64,000 nucleotides of DNA from Candidatus Rhodoluna planktonica (GTDB lineage Bacteria; Actinomycetota; Actinomycetes; Actinomycetales; Microbacteriaceae): the NCBI RefSeq assembly GCF_001854225.1, contig NZ_CP015208.1, positions 248,001 to 312,000 of the forward strand. The letters run 5' to 3'. Made by a program: the position numbers and the translations under genes. Each line of letters begins with the position of its first letter. Position 1 is the first letter of the stretch. Under the pieces are notes generated by a model. The model did no database searches, had not been told where the DNA came from, and was given only the letters and a program-made list of their open reading frames with translations. Shown piece by piece: positions 26,892 to 35,541 of this stretch.

Positions 26892-28457
26892 GTGGCTTCC
26901 AGATTTCTAAAAACGATTTCAACTGCAATCTCGATTTCAATCGGGTTGACAGCCTGTGTCGTACCTTCGGTGAACGGCGCAACCGAATTACCTCAACCTC
27001 TACCGACACCTGCAGTAGCTACAGAGCTAGCAAGTTTTTACAGCCAGACCATCGATTGGCAGTTGTGTCCTGACCCAGACGCACTTCAAGACCTACAGGT
27101 CTATTGTGGAAGTTTCGAAACACCGGCAGATTGGGATTCACCTGAAGACGGCTCGCTTAGGTTAGCGGCAGCTCTGGTGCCGGCCAAGGCAAGTAACCCT
27201 ATCGGCTCCATTATTTTCAACCCCGGCGGCCCCGGTTCAGCCGCCGTTGATTGGCTGGTCGGTTCGCCGGATTATGTGGGCACCGAAGAATTGCGCACCA
27301 ACTTTAACATCGCAACTATTGACCCGCGCGGGGTTGGTCAGAGCGAACCGAAAATTGATTGCCTGACCGATCAAGAAACCGATGATTACCTATATGGGCA
27401 GTCAAATTTTGCGATTGGTACCCCTGAGGAGCGTGCCGATTCCAGGAAAAGCCTGGGTTTCTTTGCTCAGAGTTGTCTTGAGCACACCGGCCCGAATCTC
27501 GAATTTGTCGACACTGTTTCTGCGGCCAAAGACCTCGATCTTTTTCGCTCACTGATCGGTGACGAGAAAATCAATTATTTGGGCTTTAGTTACGGCACGA
27601 TGCTTGGTGTTACCTATGCAGACCTTTATCCCCAGCGAGTTGGTCGCATGGTGCTGGATGGTGCCATAAATCCTAAGCGAACAGATTCGCAACAGCAGCT
27701 TGGCCAAGTAACGGGTTTCGATCAGGCGCTAAGAAGTTATCTTGCTGATTGTTTGGCGGGGCAGGACTGCCCCTTCTCCGGCACGGTTGATCAGGCCATG
27801 TCTCGAATCGCTAAATTCTTACGCGGATTAGAAACTAAACCGCTGCCTACCGATGATGGTCGCCAACTTACGGTTTGGTCCGCGGTCACCGGCTTAATCA
27901 TGCCGCTCTATGGAAAGGACTGGTGGCCATCGCTCAGCGAGGCATTCTTTGCCGCCTTTGAGGGTAATGGCTCGGTTCTTATCGGCTTGGCAGATTTATA
28001 TAATGACCGAGAGTCTGGCAAAACGCCGAAATACTCGAGCAATATTCTTGAAGCAAATATTGCAATTAGTTGCCTCGATGCACGTTCTCCAGCCGATGAC
28101 GAAGCCATGGCCAAACAGAATGAGGCGGTTTTGGCAGCCAGCAAAGTCTTTGGTCGCTACTGGCTAGACGGCGCACTAACCTGCGAACAGTGGCCATTTC
28201 CGCTTCGGGCACATCAGGGTGACTACCGCGCCGACGGGGCTGAAACTATTTTGGTGGTAGGCACAACCCGCGATCCGGCAACTCCTTATCAGCAGGCAGT
28301 AGAACTTGCAAAGCTAATTTCGAATGCCCGACTGCTTACTTTCGAGGGTGATGGGCACACAGCATATGGTCGTACCAGCGACTGTGTCGATAGTCACGTG
28401 GATGACTTTTTCATCCGAGATATGGTGCCAACCGAAGATTTGACCTGTCAAAATTGA
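26892..28457 (+). CDS. Secreted alpha/beta-hydrolase lipoprotein, TAP-like
   Basis: The 521-residue protein has a signal helix and lipobox LTAC (Cys22). It is a member of the tripeptidyl-aminopeptidase-like S33 hydrolases: NPGGPGSAAVDW forms the oxyanion region, DPRGVGQSEP follows, the nucleophile is Ser233 in GFSYGT, and the C-terminal part ends with the Asp/His region (TTRDPATPY, EGDGHTAYG). It probably cleaves peptides or esters at the cell surface. GTG starts two bases after holB, so it shares the transcript. The substrate is unknown. Confidence 0.9.
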   Translation: MASRFLKTISTAISISIGLTACVVPSVNGATELPQPLPTPAVATELASFYSQTIDWQLCPDPDALQDLQVYCGSFETPADWDSPEDGSLRLAAALVPAKASNPIGSIIFNPGGPGSAAVDWLVGSPDYVGTEELRTNFNIATIDPRGVGQSEPKIDCLTDQETDDYLYGQSNFAIGTPEERADSRKSLGFFAQSCLEHTGPNLEFVDTVSAAKDLDLFRSLIGDEKINYLGFSYGTMLGVTYADLYPQRVGRMVLDGAINPKRTDSQQQLGQVTGFDQALRSYLADCLAGQDCPFSGTVDQAMSRIAKFLRGLETKPLPTDDGRQLTVWSAVTGLIMPLYGKDWWPSLSEAFFAAFEGNGSVLIGLADLYNDRESGKTPKYSSNILEANIAISCLDARSPADDEAMAKQNEAVLAASKVFGRYWLDGALTCEQWPFPLRAHQGDYRADGAETILVVGTTRDPATPYQQAVELAKLISNARLLTFEGDGHTAYGRTSDCVDSHVDDFFIRDMVPTEDLTCQN

Positions 28458-28463
28458 GCTTTT

Positions 28464-28512
28464 GTAACAGAGGCGTAACAGAATAATTTTTTGGGAATTT
28501 TTTTGGTTTTTT
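28464..28512 (+). promoter_or_regulatory. GTAAC direct repeat and phased T-tracts
   Basis: GTAACAGA occurs at 28464-28471 and 28475-28482, so GTAAC is repeated with a six-base gap, one helical turn apart. That form resembles the MtrA response-regulator box of Actinobacteria. T-runs then begin at 28487, 28498 and 28507, about ten bases apart, which predicts bent DNA. A possible -10 TAGATT is at 28529-28534. Confidence 0.45.
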
Positions 28513-28609
28513 GACCCGCCAACTCCACTAGATTGACGAATGGTGTGCCACCATGCACTCTTCCTCGCGGCAATTACGTCTCGAGTAAATGTATGAACAT
28601 TGGAGTTCA

Positions 28610-28945
28610 ATGCAAGCTACAGATAAAGAAGGGGTATGGGTTGAGACACAATCCAGTCCCGAATTCAAAGAACTGCGACACAGGTATCGCAGTTTCGCTT
28701 TTCCGGTAACCATTGCCTTCTTGGTTTGGTACTTCGGTTACATTTTGCTAACCGCTTTCGCACGCGATTGGGTGAGCATCGAAGTTCTGCCCAACATCAA
28801 CATCGCCATCATCCTTGGCTTGTTGCAATTTATTTCTACCTTCGTTATCGCCTGGTTGTACGAGCGTCATTCAAGCAAGCACCTTGATCACGCCTCAGAT
28901 ACTCTGCGCGACAAAATCAATGAAAAGATCGGTCACCAGGGCTAA
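28610..28945 (+). CDS. DUF485 membrane protein (YjcH-like)
   Basis: The 111-residue protein contains SPEFKELRHRYRSFAFPV and two membrane helices, the DUF485 pattern. Such proteins are encoded just before acetate permease ActP and probably assist it. GGAG four bases before the ATG at 28610 supports this start; ATG at 28589 has no ribosome site. Its stop overlaps the actP start by one base. Confidence 0.88.
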   Translation: MQATDKEGVWVETQSSPEFKELRHRYRSFAFPVTIAFLVWYFGYILLTAFARDWVSIEVLPNINIAIILGLLQFISTFVIAWLYERHSSKHLDHASDTLRDKINEKIGHQG

Positions 28946-30594
28946 TGAATTCAACAACTCTCTCGACGATTCTCTTTATCGTCTTCGTAATTTTCACGCT
29001 CGTGCTGGTTATTCGTGCGGGCCGATCCAACAAGAAGAACACACAAGATTTCTATGACGGTGGAGCTTCTTTCTCCGGTTTCCAAAACGGTCTAGCCATT
29101 GCCGGTGACTATATGTCTGCCGCTTCATTCTTGGGTATTGCCGGCATGATTGCTCTCGCCGGGTATGACGGATTCCTGTACTCAATCGGCTTTCTAGTTG
29201 CTTGGCTGGTCGCGCTATTGCTAGTTGCTGAACCGCTTCGTAACTCTGGTCGTTTCACCATGGGTGATGTCGTCGCCTTCCGAATGAGACAGCGTCCGGT
29301 TCGTACCGCATCCTCGGCATCTACCGTGGTTGTCTCGATTTTCTACCTGCTCGCTCAGATGGTTGGTGCCGGAAGCCTTGTTTCGCTGCTACTCGGCATA
29401 GACCCAACCGACAGCGGTGCCAAAAACTTAATCATCGGCGTGGTCGGTATCTTGATGATCGTCTACGTGACCGTTGGCGGTATGAAGGGAACCACCTACG
29501 TTCAAATTGTGAAGGCTTTCTTACTGATGATTGGTGCCACGGTGCTGACCATCATGGTCTTGTGGCATTTCGGGTTCGACATCGGTGCCCTTCTCGGCGC
29601 TGCTAAAGAACAGAGCGGAAACGCCAACTTCCTCAACCCGGGCGGTAAGTACGGTGTTGAAGTTGAAGGTGACCCTTTCAAGACTCTGATGAACAAACTT
29701 GACCTGATTTCGCTGGGTCTAGCTCTGGTTCTGGGTACTGCTGGTTTGCCGCACATCCTGATTCGTTTCTACACTGTTCCAACTGCAAAGGCTGCTCGCA
29801 AGTCGGTTAACTGGGCGATCGGCAACATTGGGGCTTTCTACCTGATGACCATCGCGCTTGGCTTTGGTGCTGCGGCCCTGGTTGGTTCAACCGCAATCAA
29901 GGAAGCTGACAAGGGTGGAAACCTAGCGGCACCGCTGCTTGCCAAAGAACTTGGTTTGGGTATCGCTGGTGAGACCGGTGGCGCAACAATGTTGGCCATC
30001 ATTGGTGCGATTGCCTTCGCAACAATTCTTGCCGTGGTAGCCGGTTTGACCTTGGCTTCGTCATCATCATTCGCTCACGATTTCTACGCCAACGTCATCA
30101 AGAAAGGCAATGTTGACCCGAAGAGTGAGGTTCGTGTTGCACGAATCGCAGCAATTCTCATCGGTGTGGTCGCCATTGTTTTGGCAATCGGAGCGCAGGG
30201 CCTAAACGTAGCCTTCCTGGTAGCAATTGCTTTTGCGATTGCCGCATCGGCAAACTTGCCAGCGGTCCTGTATTCGCTGTTCTGGAAGAACTTCAACACC
30301 CGAGGCGCTGTTTGGGCTATCTACGGTGGCTTGGGAATGGCGCTGGTCCTATTGGTTTTCTCGGGCAACGTTTCCGGAACCGAAACCAGCTTCATCAAGT
30401 GCCTGCCAGACACCGAGTGTGTCAAGTTCAACTGGTTCCCGTTGAACAACCCTGGAATTGTCTCGATTCCATTCGGTTTCTTCATGGGATGGTTGGGTGC
30501 AATCACCTCGAACGAACGCAACTCGGCCAAGTATGCCGAACTTGAAGTTCGCTCATTGACCGGCGCTGCCATTGGTAAGGCAGTCAGCCACTAG
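28945..30594 (+). CDS. actP: Cation/acetate symporter ActP-like
   Basis: The 549-residue sodium/solute symporter has about 13 membrane helices. It shows DFYDGGASFSGFQNGLAIAGDY and the sodium-site helix AASFLGIAGMIALAGYDG, and later LGTAGLPHILIRFYTVP, all typical of ActP/MctC. It imports acetate or other short-chain monocarboxylates, feeding Acs and perhaps the methylcitrate genes. It overlaps the DUF485 gene and ends at a strong terminator. Confidence 0.92.
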   Translation: MNSTTLSTILFIVFVIFTLVLVIRAGRSNKKNTQDFYDGGASFSGFQNGLAIAGDYMSAASFLGIAGMIALAGYDGFLYSIGFLVAWLVALLLVAEPLRNSGRFTMGDVVAFRMRQRPVRTASSASTVVVSIFYLLAQMVGAGSLVSLLLGIDPTDSGAKNLIIGVVGILMIVYVTVGGMKGTTYVQIVKAFLLMIGATVLTIMVLWHFGFDIGALLGAAKEQSGNANFLNPGGKYGVEVEGDPFKTLMNKLDLISLGLALVLGTAGLPHILIRFYTVPTAKAARKSVNWAIGNIGAFYLMTIALGFGAAALVGSTAIKEADKGGNLAAPLLAKELGLGIAGETGGATMLAIIGAIAFATILAVVAGLTLASSSSFAHDFYANVIKKGNVDPKSEVRVARIAAILIGVVAIVLAIGAQGLNVAFLVAIAFAIAASANLPAVLYSLFWKNFNTRGAVWAIYGGLGMALVLLVFSGNVSGTETSFIKCLPDTECVKFNWFPLNNPGIVSIPFGFFMGWLGAITSNERNSAKYAELEVRSLTGAAIGKAVSH

Positions 30595-30604
30595 CAGTTC
30601 AAAA

Positions 30605-30639
30605 ATAAAATGGACCCCGAATTTCGGGGTCCATTTTAT
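30605..30639. terminator. Terminator after actP
   Basis: A 16-bp stem (30605-30620 with 30624-30639) with a three-base loop has A/T-rich flanks on both sides, so it can serve actP and the convergent small membrane gene. Confidence 0.9.
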
Positions 30640-30732
30640 TTATCCGGCTGTTTAGTTTTAGGCCACCCATCGAGTGTCAGTCAATCGCTGGGGCGGTGGG
30701 GTGAACCTTTTGGTCAGAACCTGTAGTGCTTG

Positions 30733-31104
30733 CTATAAACCCAGCAAGGAGATAACTAGGGCAACAAAGATGGCCACAAAAATCGAGGTGGTCAGATACT
30801 TCACAGTGTGCAACATAGGAGCCCAGGTGATAATCGACTTTGCCGCCGCCGATTTGCCCTTTAGCTCGCGCAAATCTTTGGCCAAGGCTTGAGCCTCATC
30901 TGCTGCCGTGAATTGAACGAGAGCACCCAAAATACCCGAGGCCAACAAAATTCCGATAGTTGCCCAAATCACAGGCTGCCCGGCGGCTTTGATCTCGTCG
31001 ACCAATCCCACCGTGGTAATCAACAAGAACGTCGGAGCCAACTGTGAAAAAACTATTTGGTTTCGAGCTTTTTGTGAAAGTTGGATTAGTTCTTTCTGAT
31101 TCAT
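30733..31104 (-). CDS. Small membrane protein, unknown
   Basis: The 123-residue protein has three or four membrane helices: two central (FLLITTVGLVDEI region and VIWATIGILLASGILGALV) and one at the C-terminus (YLTTSIFVAIFVALVISLLG). I do not recognise a family. AGGAG five bases before the ATG gives a strong start. It is divergent from the MpaB-like gene over 36 bases. Confidence 0.75.
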   Translation of the reverse strand: MNQKELIQLSQKARNQIVFSQLAPTFLLITTVGLVDEIKAAGQPVIWATIGILLASGILGALVQFTAADEAQALAKDLRELKGKSAAAKSIITWAPMLHTVKYLTTSIFVAIFVALVISLLGL

Positions 31105-31140
31105 GGTTACTCCTAGCGGTTATCGGTAATTAAAGGTTAG

Positions 31141-32079
31141 GTGCTCTTGGCAAAGAACAATTCGCTACAAGAAAATCTATCCCGAAGATTTCGTCGACTT
31201 CTCTCGCAAGACCCAAATGGGGTTCCACCATGGTTGCCGATTGTGGCTGAGGGAGACAAACCCGGATTATTTCTACCCAGTGATGCGCCCTGGATTGTGC
31301 ACGCCGATTTTGGAACTTTAGTTGGTGGCATCCGAGCCTTACTGATGCAGGCTTTGCATCCTGGTTCTTTGACCGGTGTGAAAAACCACTCGCGTTATCA
31401 GCAAGACCCGTTAGGTCGTTTAGCGGGCACAATTCGTTGGCTCACTGTCACGACCTTTGGTTCGGTCGACGCGGTTGCTGGCGAAGCAGCACGCGTAAAC
31501 CGCATGCACCAGCGAGTGACCGGTGAATACCAAACCGGCGCCGGTGAGCTAAAGAGCTATCGGGCAGCCGATGAAGATTTGCTGCTCTGGGTGCACATTG
31601 CATTTATGGAGTCTTTTCTGGTCGCCCATCAGTTTTACTCGGCTCAGCCAATTCCCTCGGGAGATGCTGCCACCGGAGCGGATAACTACGTAGGTCAATG
31701 GTCGCGATCGGTCGAGCCTTTGGGGCTAACCAACGTGCCGATGACCGAGGCTGAGTTAGAAAAACTCATCGCCGAGATTTATCAGTCTGGTCAGTTGAGT
31801 AAAACGCCAGATACCGAATCGGTAATCAAATTTATTCAGTACCCGCCGCTACCTGCTACCGCTAAGCCCGTTTACCGGTTGCTTTTTGAAGCTGCGGTCG
31901 TGTCTCTGCGCCCCGAATTTCGCGAATTACTTGGCCTAAAGGCCAAATCGCGTTGGTTGATTATTCCAATAACCAGGGCAGTGTTGAAGATAATGCGTTG
32001 GGCCATCGGTCCTGAGTCACCAATCGAGGATGCTGCTCGCGCTCGTCTTATCCGCGCCAGAGTATGGTCCCCGAAATAA
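31141..32079 (+). CDS. MpaB-like oxygenase family protein (DUF2236)
   Basis: The 312-residue protein has the DUF2236/MpaB pattern: GGIRALLMQALHPGSLTGV near residue 60, then DPLGRLAGTIRWLTVTTFGS, and LLWVHIAFMESFLVA with the conserved His in helices. Members include heme-dependent latex oxygenases and poorly known 'MpaB' proteins, so oxidation of an organic substrate is possible but not shown. The GTG follows AAAGG by four bases; the start is moderately certain. Confidence 0.8.
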   Translation: MLLAKNNSLQENLSRRFRRLLSQDPNGVPPWLPIVAEGDKPGLFLPSDAPWIVHADFGTLVGGIRALLMQALHPGSLTGVKNHSRYQQDPLGRLAGTIRWLTVTTFGSVDAVAGEAARVNRMHQRVTGEYQTGAGELKSYRAADEDLLLWVHIAFMESFLVAHQFYSAQPIPSGDAATGADNYVGQWSRSVEPLGLTNVPMTEAELEKLIAEIYQSGQLSKTPDTESVIKFIQYPPLPATAKPVYRLLFEAAVVSLRPEFRELLGLKAKSRWLIIPITRAVLKIMRWAIGPESPIEDAARARLIRARVWSPK

Positions 32080-32118
32080 ACCGTGGCGACTAAACTTCTA
32101 GTGTTGCCTATGCAGCAT

Positions 32119-32191
32119 GCCACCTTAGCTCAGTCGGTAGAGCAGCTCCCTCGTAAAGAGCAGGTCGGGGGTTCAATTCCCCCAGGTGGCT
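32119..32191 (+). tRNA. tRNA-Thr (anticodon CGT)
   Basis: A 73-nt cloverleaf: acceptor GCCACCT pairs with AGGTGGC, the D-arm has AGCTCAGTCGGTAGAGC, the anticodon loop is CTCGTAA with CGT, and the T-arm carries GGTTCAATTCC. One C-A mismatch lies at the base of the anticodon loop. CCA is not encoded. Confidence 0.95.
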
Positions 32192-32228
32192 CTGAAAATC
32201 CCACCCGACAGCGCTGGAAAGGTTTGAG

Positions 32229-33335
32229 ATGAAAAAATCCCAAAAATCTTTTAGCAGTCTGAAACCGGCTTATTTCGCCATCCCGGCTATAGCCACTGCT
32301 GCCCTTCTGATCAGTTGGAACGCTCAGCTTCCGGCACTTATTTTGCTACTTTTGGGAAGTCTTCTAATCGCGACTGTTTTCGTAGCGGTTCACCACGCCG
32401 AAGTGGTTGCTCTAAAGGTTGGCGAGCCATTTGGCTCACTAATTTTGGCCGTTGCGGTCACGGTTATAGAGGTTGGCATGATTATCGTGCTGATTCTCGA
32501 TAGTCCGGAAACCGCAAACAATTTGCCTCGAGACACGGTGTTTTCTGCGGTGATGATTACCACGAACGGCATTGTGGGTGCGGCTTTGCTTGTCAAGGTG
32601 CTGCGACGCAAGGTGGCAAATTTCAAAGCGGATGGGGTTTCTGGGGCAGTTGCAACGTTATCGGCACTGAGTGTCTTGAGCCTTGTTTTACCGAGTGTGA
32701 CCACATCTTCGCCAGGCCCAACTTTCAACACGGCTCAGTTAGCCTTTGCGGCCGTGACTTCTTTGGTGCTTTATTTGGTCTTTGTGCTGTTTCAGACAAT
32801 ACGCCACCGAGATTATTTTTTGCCTCCGGTGACAAACCCCGAAAGGGTAAGCGAGAGTTCTCACATTGAGGCACCGTCAGCGAAGTTAGCCTGGTTTAGC
32901 TTTGCAGCCTTGTTCGTTTCTCTGGTGGCTGTTGTTGGTCTGGCAAAGGTAACCAGTCCGCTAATAAAGTCGGTGGTCGACGATCTAGGCTTTCCAGAAA
33001 TGGTGGTCGCGGTAAGCATCGCCTTGGTGGTGCTGCTGCCCGAATCTGTGTCGGCAGTTAGAGCTGCCTACTCGGGCCGAACGCAAACCAGTCTCAACTT
33101 GGCTTACGGTTCGGCCTTGGCATCAATTGGCCTAACAATTCCGGTAATCGCAGTGATCTCAATTGTTTTTGACTATCAGGTCAATTTAGGGCTCAATCCG
33201 AGTGAGATAACCTTGCTTTTCCTAACCCTTGTAGTGTCGGCGCTGACGGTAATGCAGGGTAAAGCTACCCTGATGCAAGCGGCTGTGCATCTGAGTATTT
33301 TTGGCTCATTTTTACTCGTGGTTTTTACGCCATAG
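32229..33335 (+). CDS. Calcium/proton antiporter (ChaA/CaCA)
   Basis: The 368-residue membrane protein has about eleven helices and the paired acidic motifs of the CaCA superfamily: AVAVTVIEVGMIIVL in the first half and VVLLPESVSAVRAAY in the second. It would export Ca2+ (or Na+/K+) in exchange for protons. GGAAAGG lies before the ATG. It is followed, with a 67-base gap, by the potassium-uptake genes. Confidence 0.88.
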   Translation: MKKSQKSFSSLKPAYFAIPAIATAALLISWNAQLPALILLLLGSLLIATVFVAVHHAEVVALKVGEPFGSLILAVAVTVIEVGMIIVLILDSPETANNLPRDTVFSAVMITTNGIVGAALLVKVLRRKVANFKADGVSGAVATLSALSVLSLVLPSVTTSSPGPTFNTAQLAFAAVTSLVLYLVFVLFQTIRHRDYFLPPVTNPERVSESSHIEAPSAKLAWFSFAALFVSLVAVVGLAKVTSPLIKSVVDDLGFPEMVVAVSIALVVLLPESVSAVRAAYSGRTQTSLNLAYGSALASIGLTIPVIAVISIVFDYQVNLGLNPSEITLLFLTLVVSALTVMQGKATLMQAAVHLSIFGSFLLVVFTP

Positions 33336-33402
33336 CGCCAATTAGGAGTAATGTCTTCTAGGGTTCGGATTTCGAATCGAAGCTAACCAAGAAGGTGTTT
33401 AG

Positions 33403-34779
33403 ATGGCCAGCCGAAAAGGCTTGCATCCCACGCAGCTCGTTGCAATGGCGTTCACGGTAATCATTCTGTTCGGCGCATTGTTGCTCATGATACCTACCGC
33501 AACCAATTCGGGTGAATCAACGCCTTTTATCGACGCACTATTCACTGCCACTTCGGCTGTAACCGTTACCGGCCTCAGCACACTCAACGTTGAAACACAC
33601 TGGTCCCAGTTTGGTCACTGGATCATCGCCATCCTGATTCAGATAGGTGGCTTTGGAATCGTGGGTTTTGCCACACTGGTTGGCTATTTACTTGATGGTC
33701 GCATCTCTTTGAAGAACAAGATGCTAACAACATCTGAGGCATCGATCGCTGTTGCTCCCGACATCAAATCCCTTCTCAAAAACATCGCCAAAGTGATGCT
33801 TTTCTTTCAGGGATTACTCTTCATTTTCTTATTTGTCAGATTGTTGACCCATTACAACTACAGCACTGCGGATGCGTTGGGGCATGGTCTCTTCCACGCG
33901 ATGTCTGCCTTTAACAATGCAGGTTTTGCTCTCTACAGCGACAGTCTGATTGGGTTCGCCCGGGATGGCTGGATTATTGTGCCGATTTTCATGACCGTAA
34001 TTATTGCCAGCGTGGGTTTCCCCGTAATTGTTGAAATTCGAGATCGAGCTAAGTGCTACCTGGCGAAGTTACTTAAAAAACCAAAGCCATTCGCGTTTCC
34101 TGCGCAATGGTCGCTAAACAGTCGAATCGTCCTTTGGGCGACATTGGTTTTGTTAGTCGGCGGGTCTATCGCAATCGGATTTTTGGAGTGGAACAATCCA
34201 AAGACTCTCGGCCCACTTGACCCGGTGAGCAAAATCCTAGATAGCATTTTCGCCGCTGTTATGCCTAGAACCGCTGGCTTCAACGCTATGGACATGTCGG
34301 TTGTAAACCCCAGCTCTTGGTTGATTATGGACATTTTGATGTTTATCGGCGGCGCAAGCGCATCGACCGCAGGTGGAATCAAAATTGGCACCGCGGTGGT
34401 GTTGTTTTATATCATCTACACCGAGATTCGCGGCGAGGCCGCAGTTAACATCGGAAACCGCAGGTTGCCCAGATCAATGCAGCGCCAAGCGCTGACAATT
34501 GTGAGTCTGGCAGCTGCGGTGGTAATTGGTGCAACGGTTCTACTGCGCCTAACCACCAATTTCACGCTGGATGAAATTCTGTTTGAGGTCACCTCAGCTG
34601 TGGGAACCACTGGCCTTTCAACCGGCATCACAGCACAAATGCCGGATCATGCAAAGTTCCTGTTGTCATTACTAATGCTTTTCGGGCGCCTTGGCCCCAT
34701 CGTGGTTGCAACATCACTGGCGCTTCGAAAGACAAAACGACATTTTGAATATCCGAAAGAGCGACCTCTAATCGGCTAA
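33403..34779 (+). CDS. trkH: Potassium uptake protein TrkH/KtrB-like
   Basis: The 458-residue channel-like protein has four pore repeats whose filters read VTGLSTLN, SAFNNAGFAL, PRTAGFNAMD and GTTGLSTGI. It carries K+ through the cytoplasmic membrane with a TrkA/KtrA ring as regulator. AGAAGG precedes the ATG. The regulator gene starts 36 bases downstream. Confidence 0.94.
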   Translation: MASRKGLHPTQLVAMAFTVIILFGALLLMIPTATNSGESTPFIDALFTATSAVTVTGLSTLNVETHWSQFGHWIIAILIQIGGFGIVGFATLVGYLLDGRISLKNKMLTTSEASIAVAPDIKSLLKNIAKVMLFFQGLLFIFLFVRLLTHYNYSTADALGHGLFHAMSAFNNAGFALYSDSLIGFARDGWIIVPIFMTVIIASVGFPVIVEIRDRAKCYLAKLLKKPKPFAFPAQWSLNSRIVLWATLVLLVGGSIAIGFLEWNNPKTLGPLDPVSKILDSIFAAVMPRTAGFNAMDMSVVNPSSWLIMDILMFIGGASASTAGGIKIGTAVVLFYIIYTEIRGEAAVNIGNRRLPRSMQRQALTIVSLAAAVVIGATVLLRLTTNFTLDEILFEVTSAVGTTGLSTGITAQMPDHAKFLLSLLMLFGRLGPIVVATSLALRKTKRHFEYPKERPLIG

Positions 34780-34815
34780 CGGTTAGATTGGAATCGAAAG
34801 AAGAAGGTGCATCAG

Positions 34816-35502
34816 GTGGCTAACGAAACCCCAAGACGCAAAAGAAGTTTTCACTCGGCAAATGTGGTCGTGATTGGCCTAGGTCGCTTTGGTTCGGCGC
34901 TAGCCGTCGAGTTGGTGAACGGCGGTCACCAAGTTCTCGGCATCGATTCCGACGAGCGTCTAGTTCAGGCTATGTCGAGTCAGTTGACCCATGTGGTTAC
35001 GGCTGACACTACCGATGAAGAGACCCTTCGTGAACTTGGTGTTCAAGACATGGATAGTGCGGTTGTCGCTATCGGTGCCGACCTGGAATCAAGTATTTTG
35101 ACCACATCACTGTTGCTGCAACTCGGAGTCAAACAAGTTTGGGCTAAATCAAACTCAACCTCACACGGGCGAATCCTTGAGCAACTTGGCGCCCACCACG
35201 TAATTTTTCCAGAGAAAGAAATGGGGCGCCGCGTGGCCCATATGGTTTCTGGTGAATCACTTGATTATGTGCACATTGATGAAGACTTTGTCATGGTTAA
35301 GTGCGAAAGCCCAGTTCAATTCGATGGAAAGAATTTGGCTGAACTGAAAATTCGCAGCACCTACGGGGTAACCGTAGTTGCGGTAAGTCACGGTGACGGA
35401 AACTATGTACCGGCTTTTCCAGAAACAGTCCTAAGTACTGGCGACCACTTGGTTATCGCCGGCAGAAAAAAGCCCCTAGACGAGTTTGTGCAGCTAGATT
35501 AG
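34816..35502 (+). CDS. trkA: Potassium uptake regulator TrkA/KtrA-like
   Basis: The 228-residue protein has an RCK_N NAD-binding fold (VVVIGLGRFGSALAVEL with GxGxxG) and an RCK_C domain (KSSTYGV-like region, residues about 145-225). It gates TrkH in response to nucleotides. GTG at 34816 is chosen because AAGAAGG at 34801-34807 lies eight bases upstream; GTG at 34807 overlaps that site. Confidence 0.92.
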   Translation: MANETPRRKRSFHSANVVVIGLGRFGSALAVELVNGGHQVLGIDSDERLVQAMSSQLTHVVTADTTDEETLRELGVQDMDSAVVAIGADLESSILTTSLLLQLGVKQVWAKSNSTSHGRILEQLGAHHVIFPEKEMGRRVAHMVSGESLDYVHIDEDFVMVKCESPVQFDGKNLAELKIRSTYGVTVVAVSHGDGNYVPAFPETVLSTGDHLVIAGRKKPLDEFVQLD

Positions 35503-35541
35503 TTGCCCTTCTAGCCGGCTCGCGAATAATTCGACACTCAA

